From: Hephaestia sp. MAHUQ-44
GTDB lineage: Bacteria; Pseudomonadota; Alphaproteobacteria; Sphingomonadales; Sphingomonadaceae
Assembly (NCBI RefSeq): GCF_023806085.1
Contig: NZ_JAMSLX010000017.1
Span: 1-63,119 of the forward strand
Length of the DNA: 63,119 nucleotides
Direction of reading: 5' to 3'
The notes beneath the pieces were generated by a model. That model saw nothing but the letters and a program-made list of their open reading frames with translations, searched no databases and was not told where the DNA came from. This document shows positions 53,024 to 60,577 of the stretch, piece by piece. Both the position numbers and the translations under genes were made by a program. Every line of letters begins with the position of its first letter. The first letter of the stretch is position 1.

Positions 53024-54489
53024 GCCGCGGCCCTTTCGCGTGCGACGCTCACCCCGGCGCGCGCCTTGAGCCAATTGTGCATCATCTCGCTGACGTCGCG
53101 GCCGTCGCGGATCGCCCAGACGACGAGGCTCGCGCCGCGCACGATATCGCCGGCGGCGAACACGCCGTCGAGGTTGGTCATCATCGCGCGATCGACCAGC
53201 AGCGTGCCCCAGCGCGTGACCCCCAGTTCGGGCGCGTCGAACATCACCGGCAGATCCTCGGCGTCGAAACCGAGCGCCTTGATGACGAGATCGGCGGGCT
53301 CGACATAGGTGTTGCCCGGATCGGGCTCGGGCGCGCGGCGGCCGCTCGCGTCGGGCTGGCCCAGCCGCATCCGCTGTGCCTGAACACCGGTGACGCGCCC
53401 GGCGGCGCCATCGCCATCGGTATCGAACGCCAGCGGGCCCGACAGCCAGACGAACTCGACGCCTTCCTGCTCGGCATTGCCCACTTCGCGCTGCGAGCCC
53501 GGCATGTTGGCGCGATCGCGGCGATAGAGGCATTTGACCGAACTTGCCCCCTGGCGGATCGCGGTGCGGACGCAATCCATCGCGGTATCGCCGCCGCCGA
53601 TCACCACCACGCGCTTGCCCGCGGCATCGAGACTGCCGTCGTCGAACGCGGGTACGGCGTCGCCATAGCTCTTGCGGTTCGACGCGATCAGATAATCGAG
53701 CGCCTCGACCACGCCGGTGCCGCCGACGCCGGGGACGCGGAGCGCGCGCGGCTTGTAAACCCCGGTGGCGACGAGGATCGCATCGTGGCGGGCGCGCAAT
53801 TGTTCGAGCGTCGCGTCGCGGCCGACCTCGAAATTCTCGTGGAAGACGATCCCGCCTTCGCGCAGCCGCTCGATCCGCCGGTCGATCACGTATTTTTCGA
53901 GCTTGAAGCTGGGGATGCCATAGGTCAGCAGCCCGCCGAGCCGATCGTAGCGATCGTAGACATGCACCTCATAGCCCGCCGCGCGCAGATATTCGGCGCC
54001 GCTCAGCCCCGCCGGCCCGGCGCCGATGACGCCCACCGATTGCCCGCGCGCGGGCCCGGCGTGGAGCGGCTCGACCCAGCCTTCGTCCCACGCGGTATCG
54101 GTGATGAACTTTTCGACCGCGCCGATCGTGATCGCGCCGTGGCCGGTGAATTCGGTGACGCAATTGCCCTCGCACAACCGATCCTGCGGGCAGATGCGGC
54201 CGCAGATCTCAGGCATGGTCGAGGTGGAATTGGACAGTTCATACGCCTCGCGCACGCGGCCCTCGGCGGTCAGCCGCAGCCAATCGGGGATGTGGTTGTG
54301 GAGCGGGCAATGCACCGAGCAGAACGGCACGCCGCATTGCGAGCAGCGCGCCGATTGCTTGCGCGCGGTGTCGGTATCGTAGCGATCCGCGATCTCGCGA
54401 AAGTCGCGCGCGCGCTCCTCGGGCGAGCGCTTGGCCGGATAGGCCTGCTCGCGATCCACGAACCTTTGCATCGTGCCGTGCGCCATCAT
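53020..54489 (-). CDS. gltD: Glutamate synthase small subunit
   Basis: This 489-residue beta subunit oxidises NADPH and passes electrons through FAD and iron-sulfur clusters to GltB. The N-terminal cysteine clusters are CSQCGVPFCSVHC and CGRICPQDRLCEGNC. FAD binding is seen in VGVIGAGPAGLSGAEYLRAAGY, NADPH binding in VVVIGGGDTAMDC, and the second FAD motif in LDGVFAAGDIVRGASLV. ATG 54489 is chosen because it is the first Met near the conserved QRFVDREQAYPAKR segment; Met at 54486 or later is possible. A hairpin lies just before it. Confidence 0.95.
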   Translation of the reverse strand: MMAHGTMQRFVDREQAYPAKRSPEERARDFREIADRYDTDTARKQSARCSQCGVPFCSVHCPLHNHIPDWLRLTAEGRVREAYELSNSTSTMPEICGRICPQDRLCEGNCVTEFTGHGAITIGAVEKFITDTAWDEGWVEPLHAGPARGQSVGVIGAGPAGLSGAEYLRAAGYEVHVYDRYDRLGGLLTYGIPSFKLEKYVIDRRIERLREGGIVFHENFEVGRDATLEQLRARHDAILVATGVYKPRALRVPGVGGTGVVEALDYLIASNRKSYGDAVPAFDDGSLDAAGKRVVVIGGGDTAMDCVRTAIRQGASSVKCLYRRDRANMPGSQREVGNAEQEGVEFVWLSGPLAFDTDGDGAAGRVTGVQAQRMRLGQPDASGRRAPEPDPGNTYVEPADLVIKALGFDAEDLPVMFDAPELGVTRWGTLLVDRAMMTNLDGVFAAGDIVRGASLVVWAIRDGRDVSEMMHNWLKARAGVSVARERAAA

Positions 54490-54492
54490 CGC

Positions 54493-54514
54493 CCCACATC
54501 CAAGAGAATGTGGG
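54493..54514 (-). promoter_or_regulatory. Hairpin at the gltD translation start
   Basis: CCCACAT and ATGTGGG pair across an 8-base loop directly before the gltD start, and the 3' arm ends only 3-4 bases from the ATG. The weak GTGGGG ribosome-binding tract would be buried in the stem, so it may tune translation of the glt unit. The 160-bp region up to the uppP stop should also contain the glt promoter, but no clear site was identified. Confidence 0.45.
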
Positions 54515-54649
54515 TGCTTTAATGTGCCAACCCGCACGAGTCACGCACAAAACGGTCTTTAGGGCAACAATGATGACCTTGTTTTTACGGCGACGCGGAT
54601 TTCCGTTATTTTTTCACGGCGCGACGCCGATAACAGGTCCGATACGGGA

Positions 54650-55456
54650 TTATCTCATCAGCAACCACACCAGCGCCACGCCGCCCGCGACGATTCGATA
54701 CCAGGCGAAGGGCGCGAAACCATGCCGCGTCACGACGCCGACAAACCACCGGATCACCAGCAGCGCGACGATGAACGAGACGACAAAACCGATCGCGATC
54801 GCCAGCCAGTCGTTGCTGGTCAACGCCTCGTGGCTCTTGAGCAGATCGTAGCCCGAGGCGGCGAGCATCGTCGGCACCGCGAGGAAGAAGCTGAATTCGG
54901 CCGCGGTCTTGCGATCGACGCCAAGCGCGAGCGCACCCATGATCGTCGCGCCCGACCGGCTGACGCCGGGGATCATCGACAGACACTGGATGATGCCGAT
55001 GCCAAGCGCGGTGCGGGTCGGCATCGCCTCGACGCTCGCGACCGGGGTGCGCTTGACCATGCGCTCGATCGCCAGGATCGCGACCCCGCCGACGATCAGC
55101 ATCACCGCGACGATGATCGGCTGCTCGAGCATCGCCTTGACCATCTTGTAGACGAACAGCCCGATCACCGCCGAAGGCAGGAAGCCGAGCAGGATGTTGC
55201 GCGTGAACGCGACCGGCCCCTGCTGCCAGCCCAGCAGCCCCATCGCGACGTGCCAGAAGCGTCGCCAATAGAGCACGATCACCGCGAGGATCGCGCCCAA
55301 TTGGATGACGATATCGAACGTCGTCGAAACCGTGCCTTTGAAGCCGAGCAATTCGCCCGCGAGGATCAGATGCCCGGTCGAGGAGACCGGCAGGAATTCG
55401 GTAAGCCCCTCGACGATGCCGAGCAGGATGACGACGAGAAGATCGCTCAAAAGCAT
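54650..55456 (-). CDS. uppP: Undecaprenyl-diphosphatase UppP
   Basis: UppP (BacA) dephosphorylates undecaprenyl pyrophosphate to recycle the lipid carrier of cell-wall synthesis and gives bacitracin resistance. The 268-residue membrane protein has the signature EGLTEFLPVSSTGHLILAGELLGF and the second active-site segment PGVSRSGATIMGAL, with eight hydrophobic stretches. It follows the NDUFA9-like gene by 49 bp on the same strand. Confidence 0.96.
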   Translation of the reverse strand: MLLSDLLVVILLGIVEGLTEFLPVSSTGHLILAGELLGFKGTVSTTFDIVIQLGAILAVIVLYWRRFWHVAMGLLGWQQGPVAFTRNILLGFLPSAVIGLFVYKMVKAMLEQPIIVAVMLIVGGVAILAIERMVKRTPVASVEAMPTRTALGIGIIQCLSMIPGVSRSGATIMGALALGVDRKTAAEFSFFLAVPTMLAASGYDLLKSHEALTSNDWLAIAIGFVVSFIVALLVIRWFVGVVTRHGFAPFAWYRIVAGGVALVWLLMR

Positions 55457-55505
55457 TTCCTCGGGCAGGACGCGGCCGCCGGTGCGGTGGGCGCGCGGGA
55501 GAAGG

Positions 55506-56447
55506 TCAGGCCACGGCCTTCGTGCCGAAGCGGCCGCTGCGGCGATACTGGACGAGCCAGGCAGGCGCGACCGCGGCGAGCGGCGTCGGCTCCACCCCCG
55601 CGGCGGCGAGGCCGTTCGCGCCGGTCACCACATTGTCGCGCTCGAGCATCAGCAGTTGATCGCGCGTGATCGGGGTGCCCGGCAACGCCGCGACGATCCG
55701 CGCGACCGGATCGGGCAGCTCGACGAACGTCGGATCGCGGCCGATCGCGCCCGCGATCCATTGCAGCAGCGCCCGCATCGACAGCACGTCCGGCCCGCCC
55801 AGCTCGATCGTCTTGCCGCCGAACGGCTCGGGCGCCGCGAGCGCGGCCACCAGCGCGCGCGCCACGTCGCCGACAAAGACCGGCTGGAATCGGGTGTCGG
55901 CGCGCACCACCGGCACGACCCGGACCAGCGGCATCGCGCTCGCCGCCACGATCATCTCGGCGAACCGGTTGACGAAGCGATCCTCGCGCCCGAACACGAT
56001 CGACGGCCGCACGATCGTCGCGCTGGGGAACGCGGCGCGCACCGCCGCCTCGCCTTCCGCCTTCGATCGGCCATAAGCCGCGGGCGACTCGCGATCGGCA
56101 CCGATGGCAGAGAGCTGCACCAGCGCCGCGACTCGGGCCGTGGCACAGGCGTCGGCGACATGCCGCGCGCCCTCGACGTGGAGCCCGCGGAAATCGCCGT
56201 TCAGCACACCGACCAGGTTGATCACCGCATCCGCACCGGCGACGGCGCGCGCAATGCTATCGGGACGCCGCACGTCGGCGGCGACGAATTGGGTCTGCCC
56301 GAGCCCGCCAAGCGGCTTCAGAAACCACGCCTGGCGGGGATCGCGCTGCGCGATCCGCACGCGCGCACCGGCCTTGAGCAGCGCCTGCGCCACATAGCGG
56401 CCAACGAACCCGCCTCCACCAATGAGCGTAACCAGCTTGTCGTTCAT
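55506..56447 (-). CDS. NDUFA9-like NAD(P)-binding protein (complex I-associated family)
   Basis: This 313-residue atypical SDR begins LVTLIGGGGFVGRYVAQALLKAGARVRIAQRDP. It is of the complex I NDUFA9 subunit family found in alphaproteobacteria, which tends to bind NADP(H) without clear catalysis. AYGRSKAEGE holds the YxxxK-like pair, and IVRPSIVFGREDRFVNRFAEMI is typical. The start at 56447 creates the usual N-terminus. It lies immediately upstream of uppP, an order I associate with sphingomonads. Confidence 0.88.
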   Translation of the reverse strand: MNDKLVTLIGGGGFVGRYVAQALLKAGARVRIAQRDPRQAWFLKPLGGLGQTQFVAADVRRPDSIARAVAGADAVINLVGVLNGDFRGLHVEGARHVADACATARVAALVQLSAIGADRESPAAYGRSKAEGEAAVRAAFPSATIVRPSIVFGREDRFVNRFAEMIVAASAMPLVRVVPVVRADTRFQPVFVGDVARALVAALAAPEPFGGKTIELGGPDVLSMRALLQWIAGAIGRDPTFVELPDPVARIVAALPGTPITRDQLLMLERDNVVTGANGLAAAGVEPTPLAAVAPAWLVQYRRSGRFGTKAVA

Positions 56448-56540
56448 GTCCGCCTCGATTTGTTCGCGGCCCCCTTGCCCCACCCGACAGGCAGTTGACA
56501 AGGCGCCAGAGCCTCACCTAGAGCCCCGCCCCTACCCCGT

Positions 56541-56627
56541 GCCCAGATGGCGGAATTGGTAGACGCACCAGCTTCAGGTGCTGGCGATCGCAAGGTCGTG
56601 GAGGTTCGAGTCCTCTTCTGGGCACCA
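56541..56627 (+). tRNA. tRNA-Leu (anticodon CAG)
   Basis: The acceptor arms GCCCAGA and TCTGGGC pair. The D-arm contains GGCGGAATTGGTAGACGC, typical of tRNA-Leu, and the anticodon stem CCAGC/GCTGG holds the loop TTCAGGT with anticodon CAG, reading CUG. A long variable arm follows, and the T-arm GGTTCGAGTCC is normal. The CCA end is encoded, giving 87 nt. CUG is expected to be the main Leu codon in this GC-rich genome. Confidence 0.96.
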
Positions 56628-56665
56628 TTTTCTCGTGCTGCGCGGCGCGCGCGCTGTATCACCGA

Positions 56666-57070
56666 TCAGATCAGCGCCAATTCAGCGAGCTTGCTCATCA
56701 AAACCGGGGGCAGATCGGCGAGGCCGGTGGCGTCGGCGGCGAGATCTTCCGGCGCGTCCGTCCCTTCAAGATAGCGCCAGCCCTGATGCGCGCGTTTGGG
56801 CCGGGCGTGGACCAGCACCAGCGCGGGATCGAGATGGATCGCCACGCGCCCGCCCTCGGCCTCACCGAAGCGCAGGATCGGCGAGCGCGCGACGAGTTGG
56901 TGCTTGATGATCCAGTAAAGCGAACCCGTGCCCGCAATCTCCTCATGCCGCTTGGGCAGATAGCGCGTGGTCAGGAACACCGGGCCTTCGCGGCCGCGCA
57001 GCGCCAGGCGCTCGGCGAGAATATCGACCGACGCACTTCCGAACGCGACCTTGGTGAGATGAAGCGGCAC
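56666..57070 (-). CDS. DUF1489 family protein
   Basis: This 134-residue protein of the alphaproteobacterial DUF1489 family has PLHLTKVAFG at the start, then FLTTRYLPKRHEEIAGTGSLYWIIKHQLVARSPIL and a WRYLEGTDAPEDL segment. The function is unknown. The start is uncertain: GTG 57068-57070 gives the usual MPLHL beginning, while an in-frame GTG at 57089-57091 adds seven residues. Neither has a good ribosome-binding site. The gene follows mgtE on the same strand with about 30 bp between, so it may depend on mgtE translation. Confidence 0.82.
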   Translation of the reverse strand: MPLHLTKVAFGSASVDILAERLALRGREGPVFLTTRYLPKRHEEIAGTGSLYWIIKHQLVARSPILRFGEAEGGRVAIHLDPALVLVHARPKRAHQGWRYLEGTDAPEDLAADATGLADLPPVLMSKLAELALI

Positions 57071-57101
57071 GCGGGCGATGTGGCCCCGCACCGTGCCGGG
57101 A

Positions 57102-58502
57102 TCAACCCACCAGGCCGCTCACCGAGGCGAGCCCGAGAAAAACGAAGAACCCCATCGAATCGGTCGTCATCGTCACGAAGATCGACGAGGCCACGGCGGG
57201 ATCGGCGCGCAAGCGTTCGAGCGTCAGCGGCACGACCACGCCCGCCAGCCCCGCGATCAGAATATTGGCCATCATCGCCGCGGCGATCACGCCGCCCAAC
57301 TCGATATGCTGATAATAGAGCGCCACCGCAGTCCCGATCACGAGCGCGACACTCACCCCGTTGAGCAACGCGATCGTGATTTCGCGGCGGATCGCGCGCA
57401 ATGTATTCGATTCGGTCAGTTGGTTAGTCGCCAGCGCGCGCACCGTCACCGCCATCGTCTGGGTGCCGGCATTGCCGCCGACCCCGGCGACGATCGGCAT
57501 CAACGCGGCGAGCGCGACCATCTTGGTGATCGTGCCTTCGAACACGGTGATCACGGTCGCCGCAACCAGCGCGGTCGCGAGATTGGCGATCAGCCAGCGC
57601 ACGCGCGCGCGATAGCTGGTCAGCAACGGCTCGTTGATATCGCCTTCGCCCGCGCCCGACAGCAACAAGGCGTCTTCGCCCGCCTCTTCGGAGATGATGT
57701 GGACGATGTCGTCGACGGTGACCATGCCGACCAACCGCCCGCTGCCATCGATGACCGCGGCCGAGATCAGCGCGTATTTCTGGAAACGCAGCGCGACCTC
57801 TTCCTGATCCATATCGACCGGAATCAGGGTCTGTTCGCGCTTCATGACGTCGCTCAGCAGCACCGAGCGCGGGGTCCGCAGGATCCACGAGAGCATGCAC
57901 GTGCCGACCGGCTTGTGGCTCGGATCGACGACAAACACTTCCCAGAAATCGGTGGTCAGCGCCTCGTCGGCGCGCAGATAATCGATCACGTCGCCGACCG
58001 ACCAATGCTCGGGCACCGCGATCAGCTCGCGCTGCATCAGGCGGCCGGCCGATTCCTCGGGATAGGAGAGGGCTTCCTCGATCGCGGCGCGATCGTCGGG
58101 CTCCATCGCCCGCAGCACTTCGCGCTGATCGTCGGCGTCGAGATCCTCGATGATCGCGACCGCATCGTCGGTATCGAGTTCCGACGCGATGTCGGCGACC
58201 TCGTGCGGCTCAAGCGCGTCGATCAGGTCCTCACGGACATAATCGTTCATCTCGGCGAACACGTCGCCGTCGAGCAGGTCGGCGATCGCCTTGGCCAGCG
58301 CCGAGCGGCGTTCGTTCGGCGTCAGCTCGAACAGATCGGCGATGTCGGCGGGATGGAGCGGTTCGACGAGCTGGCGGACGGCCTCGTCGTCGCCGTCATC
58401 GACCGCCCGCAACACGGCATCGACGAATTCCGGCTTGAGCCGATCATCCTCGTCGAGCTGGCCCGAATCGATCTCGGGCAGGGGAAGCTCGGTCTCGCTC
58501 AT
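57102..58502 (-). CDS. mgtE: Magnesium transporter MgtE
   Basis: This is a 466-residue MgtE. It has an acidic N-terminal superhelical domain (HPADIADLFELTPNERR, VADIASELDTDDAVAIIEDL), two CBS domains (about 150-270) and five transmembrane helices with the pore segment PIVAGVGGNAGTQ. It is a Mg2+-gated channel of the inner membrane; Mg2+ binding to the soluble part closes it. ATG 58502 has GGGAGG upstream on the minus strand. DUF1489 follows it. Confidence 0.95.
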   Translation of the reverse strand: MSETELPLPEIDSGQLDEDDRLKPEFVDAVLRAVDDGDDEAVRQLVEPLHPADIADLFELTPNERRSALAKAIADLLDGDVFAEMNDYVREDLIDALEPHEVADIASELDTDDAVAIIEDLDADDQREVLRAMEPDDRAAIEEALSYPEESAGRLMQRELIAVPEHWSVGDVIDYLRADEALTTDFWEVFVVDPSHKPVGTCMLSWILRTPRSVLLSDVMKREQTLIPVDMDQEEVALRFQKYALISAAVIDGSGRLVGMVTVDDIVHIISEEAGEDALLLSGAGEGDINEPLLTSYRARVRWLIANLATALVAATVITVFEGTITKMVALAALMPIVAGVGGNAGTQTMAVTVRALATNQLTESNTLRAIRREITIALLNGVSVALVIGTAVALYYQHIELGGVIAAAMMANILIAGLAGVVVPLTLERLRADPAVASSIFVTMTTDSMGFFVFLGLASVSGLVG

Positions 58503-58610
58503 CGTCCGACCTCCCTCGTTGCGGCCAGAAGCGGCTCTAGCTTTCCCGGCGCAAGATGCCAATCCGGCTTGCGGTTTTTGTCACGAGATTGCCGCGCGCC
58601 GCGACAAGCC

Positions 58611-58622
58611 GGGGGGGGGGGG
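58611..58622 (+). repeat. Homopolymer tract of 12 G
   Basis: Twelve consecutive G lie in the 258-bp divergent gap between mgtE and the peptidyl-prolyl isomerase gene, about 110 bp before the mgtE start and 70 bp before the candidate ppi promoter. Such tracts are slippage-prone. It may also be a sequencing-length artefact. No gene was recognised in 58503-58760 apart from regulatory sequence. Confidence 0.85.
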
Positions 58623-58689
58623 CTTCAACCTTCGCGCCGGCGACAGCAACCCTTGATGCCCGCCCGGCCCCGCTCCGTCCTATCCCGGT

Positions 58690-58717
58690 TTGCCAGAACG
58701 CCCGACTCCATTATAGG
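58690..58717 (+). promoter_or_regulatory. Candidate sigma70-type promoter for the peptidyl-prolyl isomerase gene
   Basis: TTGCCA (58690-58695) and TATAGG (58712-58717) are separated by 16 bases and lie about 45 bp before the ATG at 58761. This is a reasonable vegetative promoter for alphaproteobacteria. It is the only good match seen in the gap. Confidence 0.45.
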
Positions 58718-58760
58718 CCCGGCCGCACGCCCAACCCCCGAATTGCAGGAGCACACCGCG

Positions 58761-59216
58761 ATGGCCGATACCCCCGAAACGCTGACGATGACGCTCGCCG
58801 ACGGCGACGTCGTGATCAAACTGCGCCCCGATCTCGCCCCCCAGCACGTTCAGCGCATCGCCGAACTGGCCAATGAGGGCTTTTACGACGGCGTCGTGTT
58901 CCACCGCGTCATCCCCGGCTTCATGGCGCAGGGCGGCGACCCCACCGGCACCGGCACCGGTGGCTCGTCCAAGCCCGACCTGCCTGCCGAGTTCAGCCGC
59001 GAGCCGCACGTGCGCGGCGTCTGCTCGATGGCGCGGACGGCGAACCCCAACAGCGCCAATTCGCAATTCTTCATCTGCTTCGACGATGCCGGCTTCCTCG
59101 ACGGCCAATATACCGTGTGGGGCGAAGTGACCTCGGGGATGGAGCATATCGACGCGCTGCCCAAGGGCGAGCCCCCGCGCGAGCCCGGCAAGATCGAGAA
59201 GATGCGGGCTTCCTGA
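58761..59216 (+). CDS. Cyclophilin-type peptidyl-prolyl cis-trans isomerase
   Basis: This 151-residue cytoplasmic cyclophilin has FHRVIPGFMAQGGDPTGTGTGG with the catalytic Arg, then SMARTANPNSANSQFFIC and the TVWGEVTSGMEHIDAL end. It catalyses proline isomerisation in protein folding. An AGGAG lies upstream of ATG 58761. No signal peptide is present. Two hairpins follow the stop, at the convergent junction with the LysR gene. Confidence 0.95.
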   Translation: MADTPETLTMTLADGDVVIKLRPDLAPQHVQRIAELANEGFYDGVVFHRVIPGFMAQGGDPTGTGTGGSSKPDLPAEFSREPHVRGVCSMARTANPNSANSQFFICFDDAGFLDGQYTVWGEVTSGMEHIDALPKGEPPREPGKIEKMRAS

Positions 59217-59222
59217 GTTTGC

Positions 59223-59243
59223 GGATTCAGCTTTGCTGAATCC
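59223..59243. terminator. Perfect hairpin after the peptidyl-prolyl isomerase gene
   Basis: GGATTCAGC and GCTGAATCC form a perfect 9-bp stem with a TTT loop, starting 6 bp after the stop. There is no T-run, but the position and symmetry fit a transcript-end structure working with the longer inverted repeat just downstream. Confidence 0.55.
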
Positions 59244-59247
59244 GAGT

Positions 59248-59321
59248 GCGGTGCCAGCCCGCTCCCCCACCCCCCATGCAAGTATAATGACTTGGGAGGT
59301 GGGGGAGCGGGCTGGCACCGC
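59248..59321. repeat. Perfect 24-bp inverted repeat (CCCGCTCCCCCACC family)
   Basis: GCGGTGCCAGCCCGCTCCCC followed by CACC (59248-59271) and its exact reverse complement (59298-59321) flank a 26-base loop. It shares its core with the element after purK at 9140-9222. It lies between the convergent isomerase and LysR genes, consistent with a bidirectional terminator or a REP-like repeat. Confidence 0.85.
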
Positions 59322-59339
59322 CTCCGCGCACGCGGAAAA

Positions 59340-60221
59340 CTACGCCCCCAGCGCCTCGATCAGCCAGTCGTGGAACAGCTGCACCGGGCGCTGCATCAGC
59401 GCGCGCGGGCGGCACACGAACCAATAACTGTAGGGGCTTTCGACCTCGATATCGAAAAGCCGGGCCAGCCGATCGTCCTGCGCATCGTCGAAATGGCTGG
59501 CGAGCATGAAGGCGACACCGAGCCCCTGCGCCGCCGCCTCGAGCATCAGCGCGCCCGAATCGAAATGGTCGATCGCGGCGGGTTCGAGATCCGCAACCCC
59601 GGCAGCGCGGCGCCAGGCAGCGAAATTATCGGGCATGTCGCGGTGGAGCACCGCCGTCAGCCCGGCGAGCTGGCGCGGATGGGTGATCGGATTGGGGCCC
59701 TCGACCAGCGCGCGCGCACCGATCGCATAGACGCGGTTGCGATCGAGCCGCTTGGCGTAGAGCGCCGGATCGATCTCGCGGGCGAGGCTGATGGCGACAT
59801 CGAGCCCCTCACCCAACCGCGCCACAGTGTGGCCCGCGGTATCGATATCGAGATGCAATTCGGGATGCCGGGCGCGCAGATCGGCAAGCCGCGGAAACAG
59901 CCGCTGCGCCGCATAGAGCGGCAGCACGCCGAGCCGCAACCGCAGCACCTCGATCCCGCTCGTCATCGCCTCGACCGCGTCGGACAGGCTGTCGAGCGCG
60001 GGCGCGATCTGCGACAACAGCCGTTCGCCGTCGTTGTTGAGCTGCATCGCCTGATGGCGGCGATCGAACAGCGGCCGGCCGATAAAGCGTTCGAGCGCCT
60101 GAATCCGGCGGCTGAGCGCGGGGGCGGATAGCGCGAGATCCTGTGCCGCGGCCTTGACCGACCCCAGCCGCGCGACCTGAACAAAGGCTTCGAGGGCGGT
60201 CAACGGAGGCAGGCGGCGCAT
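59340..60221 (-). CDS. LysR family transcriptional regulator (GcvA-like)
   Basis: This 293-residue LTTR has the N-terminal winged helix-turn-helix RRLPPLTALEAFVQVARLGSVKAAAQDLALSAPALSRRIQALERF, closest in style to GcvA/AmpR-type regulators. A periplasmic-binding-like effector domain follows from about residue 90. The start at ATG 60221 is taken from the RRLPPL family start, with GGA nine bases upstream; ATG 60230 is also possible. The effector is unknown. Its divergent neighbour is the candidate sRNA/CDC48 region, with a T-N11-A palindrome between them. Confidence 0.9.
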   Translation of the reverse strand: MRRLPPLTALEAFVQVARLGSVKAAAQDLALSAPALSRRIQALERFIGRPLFDRRHQAMQLNNDGERLLSQIAPALDSLSDAVEAMTSGIEVLRLRLGVLPLYAAQRLFPRLADLRARHPELHLDIDTAGHTVARLGEGLDVAISLAREIDPALYAKRLDRNRVYAIGARALVEGPNPITHPRQLAGLTAVLHRDMPDNFAAWRRAAGVADLEPAAIDHFDSGALMLEAAAQGLGVAFMLASHFDDAQDDRLARLFDIEVESPYSYWFVCRPRALMQRPVQLFHDWLIEALGA

Positions 60222-60292
60222 GCGGTACATTCCATCGTGAGCGAGCGGGCGCCCTTCTTTCACGATCTACGACGCAGGCGCAACGGGGTGAG

Positions 60293-60307
60293 TTGCAATT
60301 CTTGCAA
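60293..60307. promoter_or_regulatory. LysR-type palindrome TTGCAATTCTTGCAA
   Basis: TTGCAA-TTC-TTGCAA is a symmetric 15-mer fitting the T-N11-A LysR-box pattern, about 70 bp upstream of the LysR start and just before the candidate sRNA. LTTRs classically bind such sites between divergent units to repress themselves and control the neighbour. Confidence 0.5.
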
Positions 60308-60340
60308 CCGCGATCGTTCTTTTCGCACTTGCACAATAAA

Positions 60341-60427
60341 TCGCTGCAGTGCACATAGGGCACGCCTTTCAGGCATCCTCTCCTAAAAACTTTCAAGGGT
60401 CGGCCTTTCGGGGCCGGCCCTTTTTTT
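60341..60427 (+). ncRNA. Candidate small RNA ending in a Rho-independent terminator
   Basis: The 356-bp gap between the LysR and CDC48-like starts contains no ORF but looks like an RNA gene. It has small hairpins (GTGC..GCAC at 60349-60363, GCCTTTCAGGC at 60364-60374), then an exposed CCTCTCCT tract (60377-60384, complementary to Shine-Dalgarno sequences) and AAAAACTTTCAA. It ends in a GGGTCGGCC/GGCCGGCCC terminator with seven T. The 5' end is a guess and no convincing promoter was found. Alternatively this is an attenuating leader of the ATPase gene 150 bp downstream. Confidence 0.45.
60397..60427 (+). terminator. Strong Rho-independent terminator
   Basis: GGGTCGGCC and GGCCGGCCC form a 9-bp stem (one G-U pair) with a short loop, followed by TTTTTTTG. 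It is the clearest intrinsic terminator in the window. No protein gene precedes it on this strand, so it must end either a small RNA or a leader transcript. Confidence 0.88.
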
Positions 60428-60577
60428 GTCTGAAACCGCATTCGTGCCGCGCTGCCGCATAGCCTCAACCCCGCTCAGCGCCCGGCGTGGCCGGCCCGCG
60501 CGCGGCTTGCCCCTCGCATTGCCCGGCCGCGTCCCCTATCTCGCAGGCTCGCAGGTTGCATAAGGGAATGAGTGCAC

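Noticed and set aside
54518..54534. TGGCAC-ATTAA-AGCAC upstream of gltD as a sigma54 promoter
   Set aside because: The GG and GC elements are one base too close (9 instead of 10 between them), which normally abolishes sigma54 recognition, and the TTGC box is not matched.
57078..58760. In-frame upstream extension of the cyclophilin gene across mgtE
   Set aside because: It is antisense to a well-supported mgtE. The family start MADTPETLTMTL at 58761 has its own AGGAG site.
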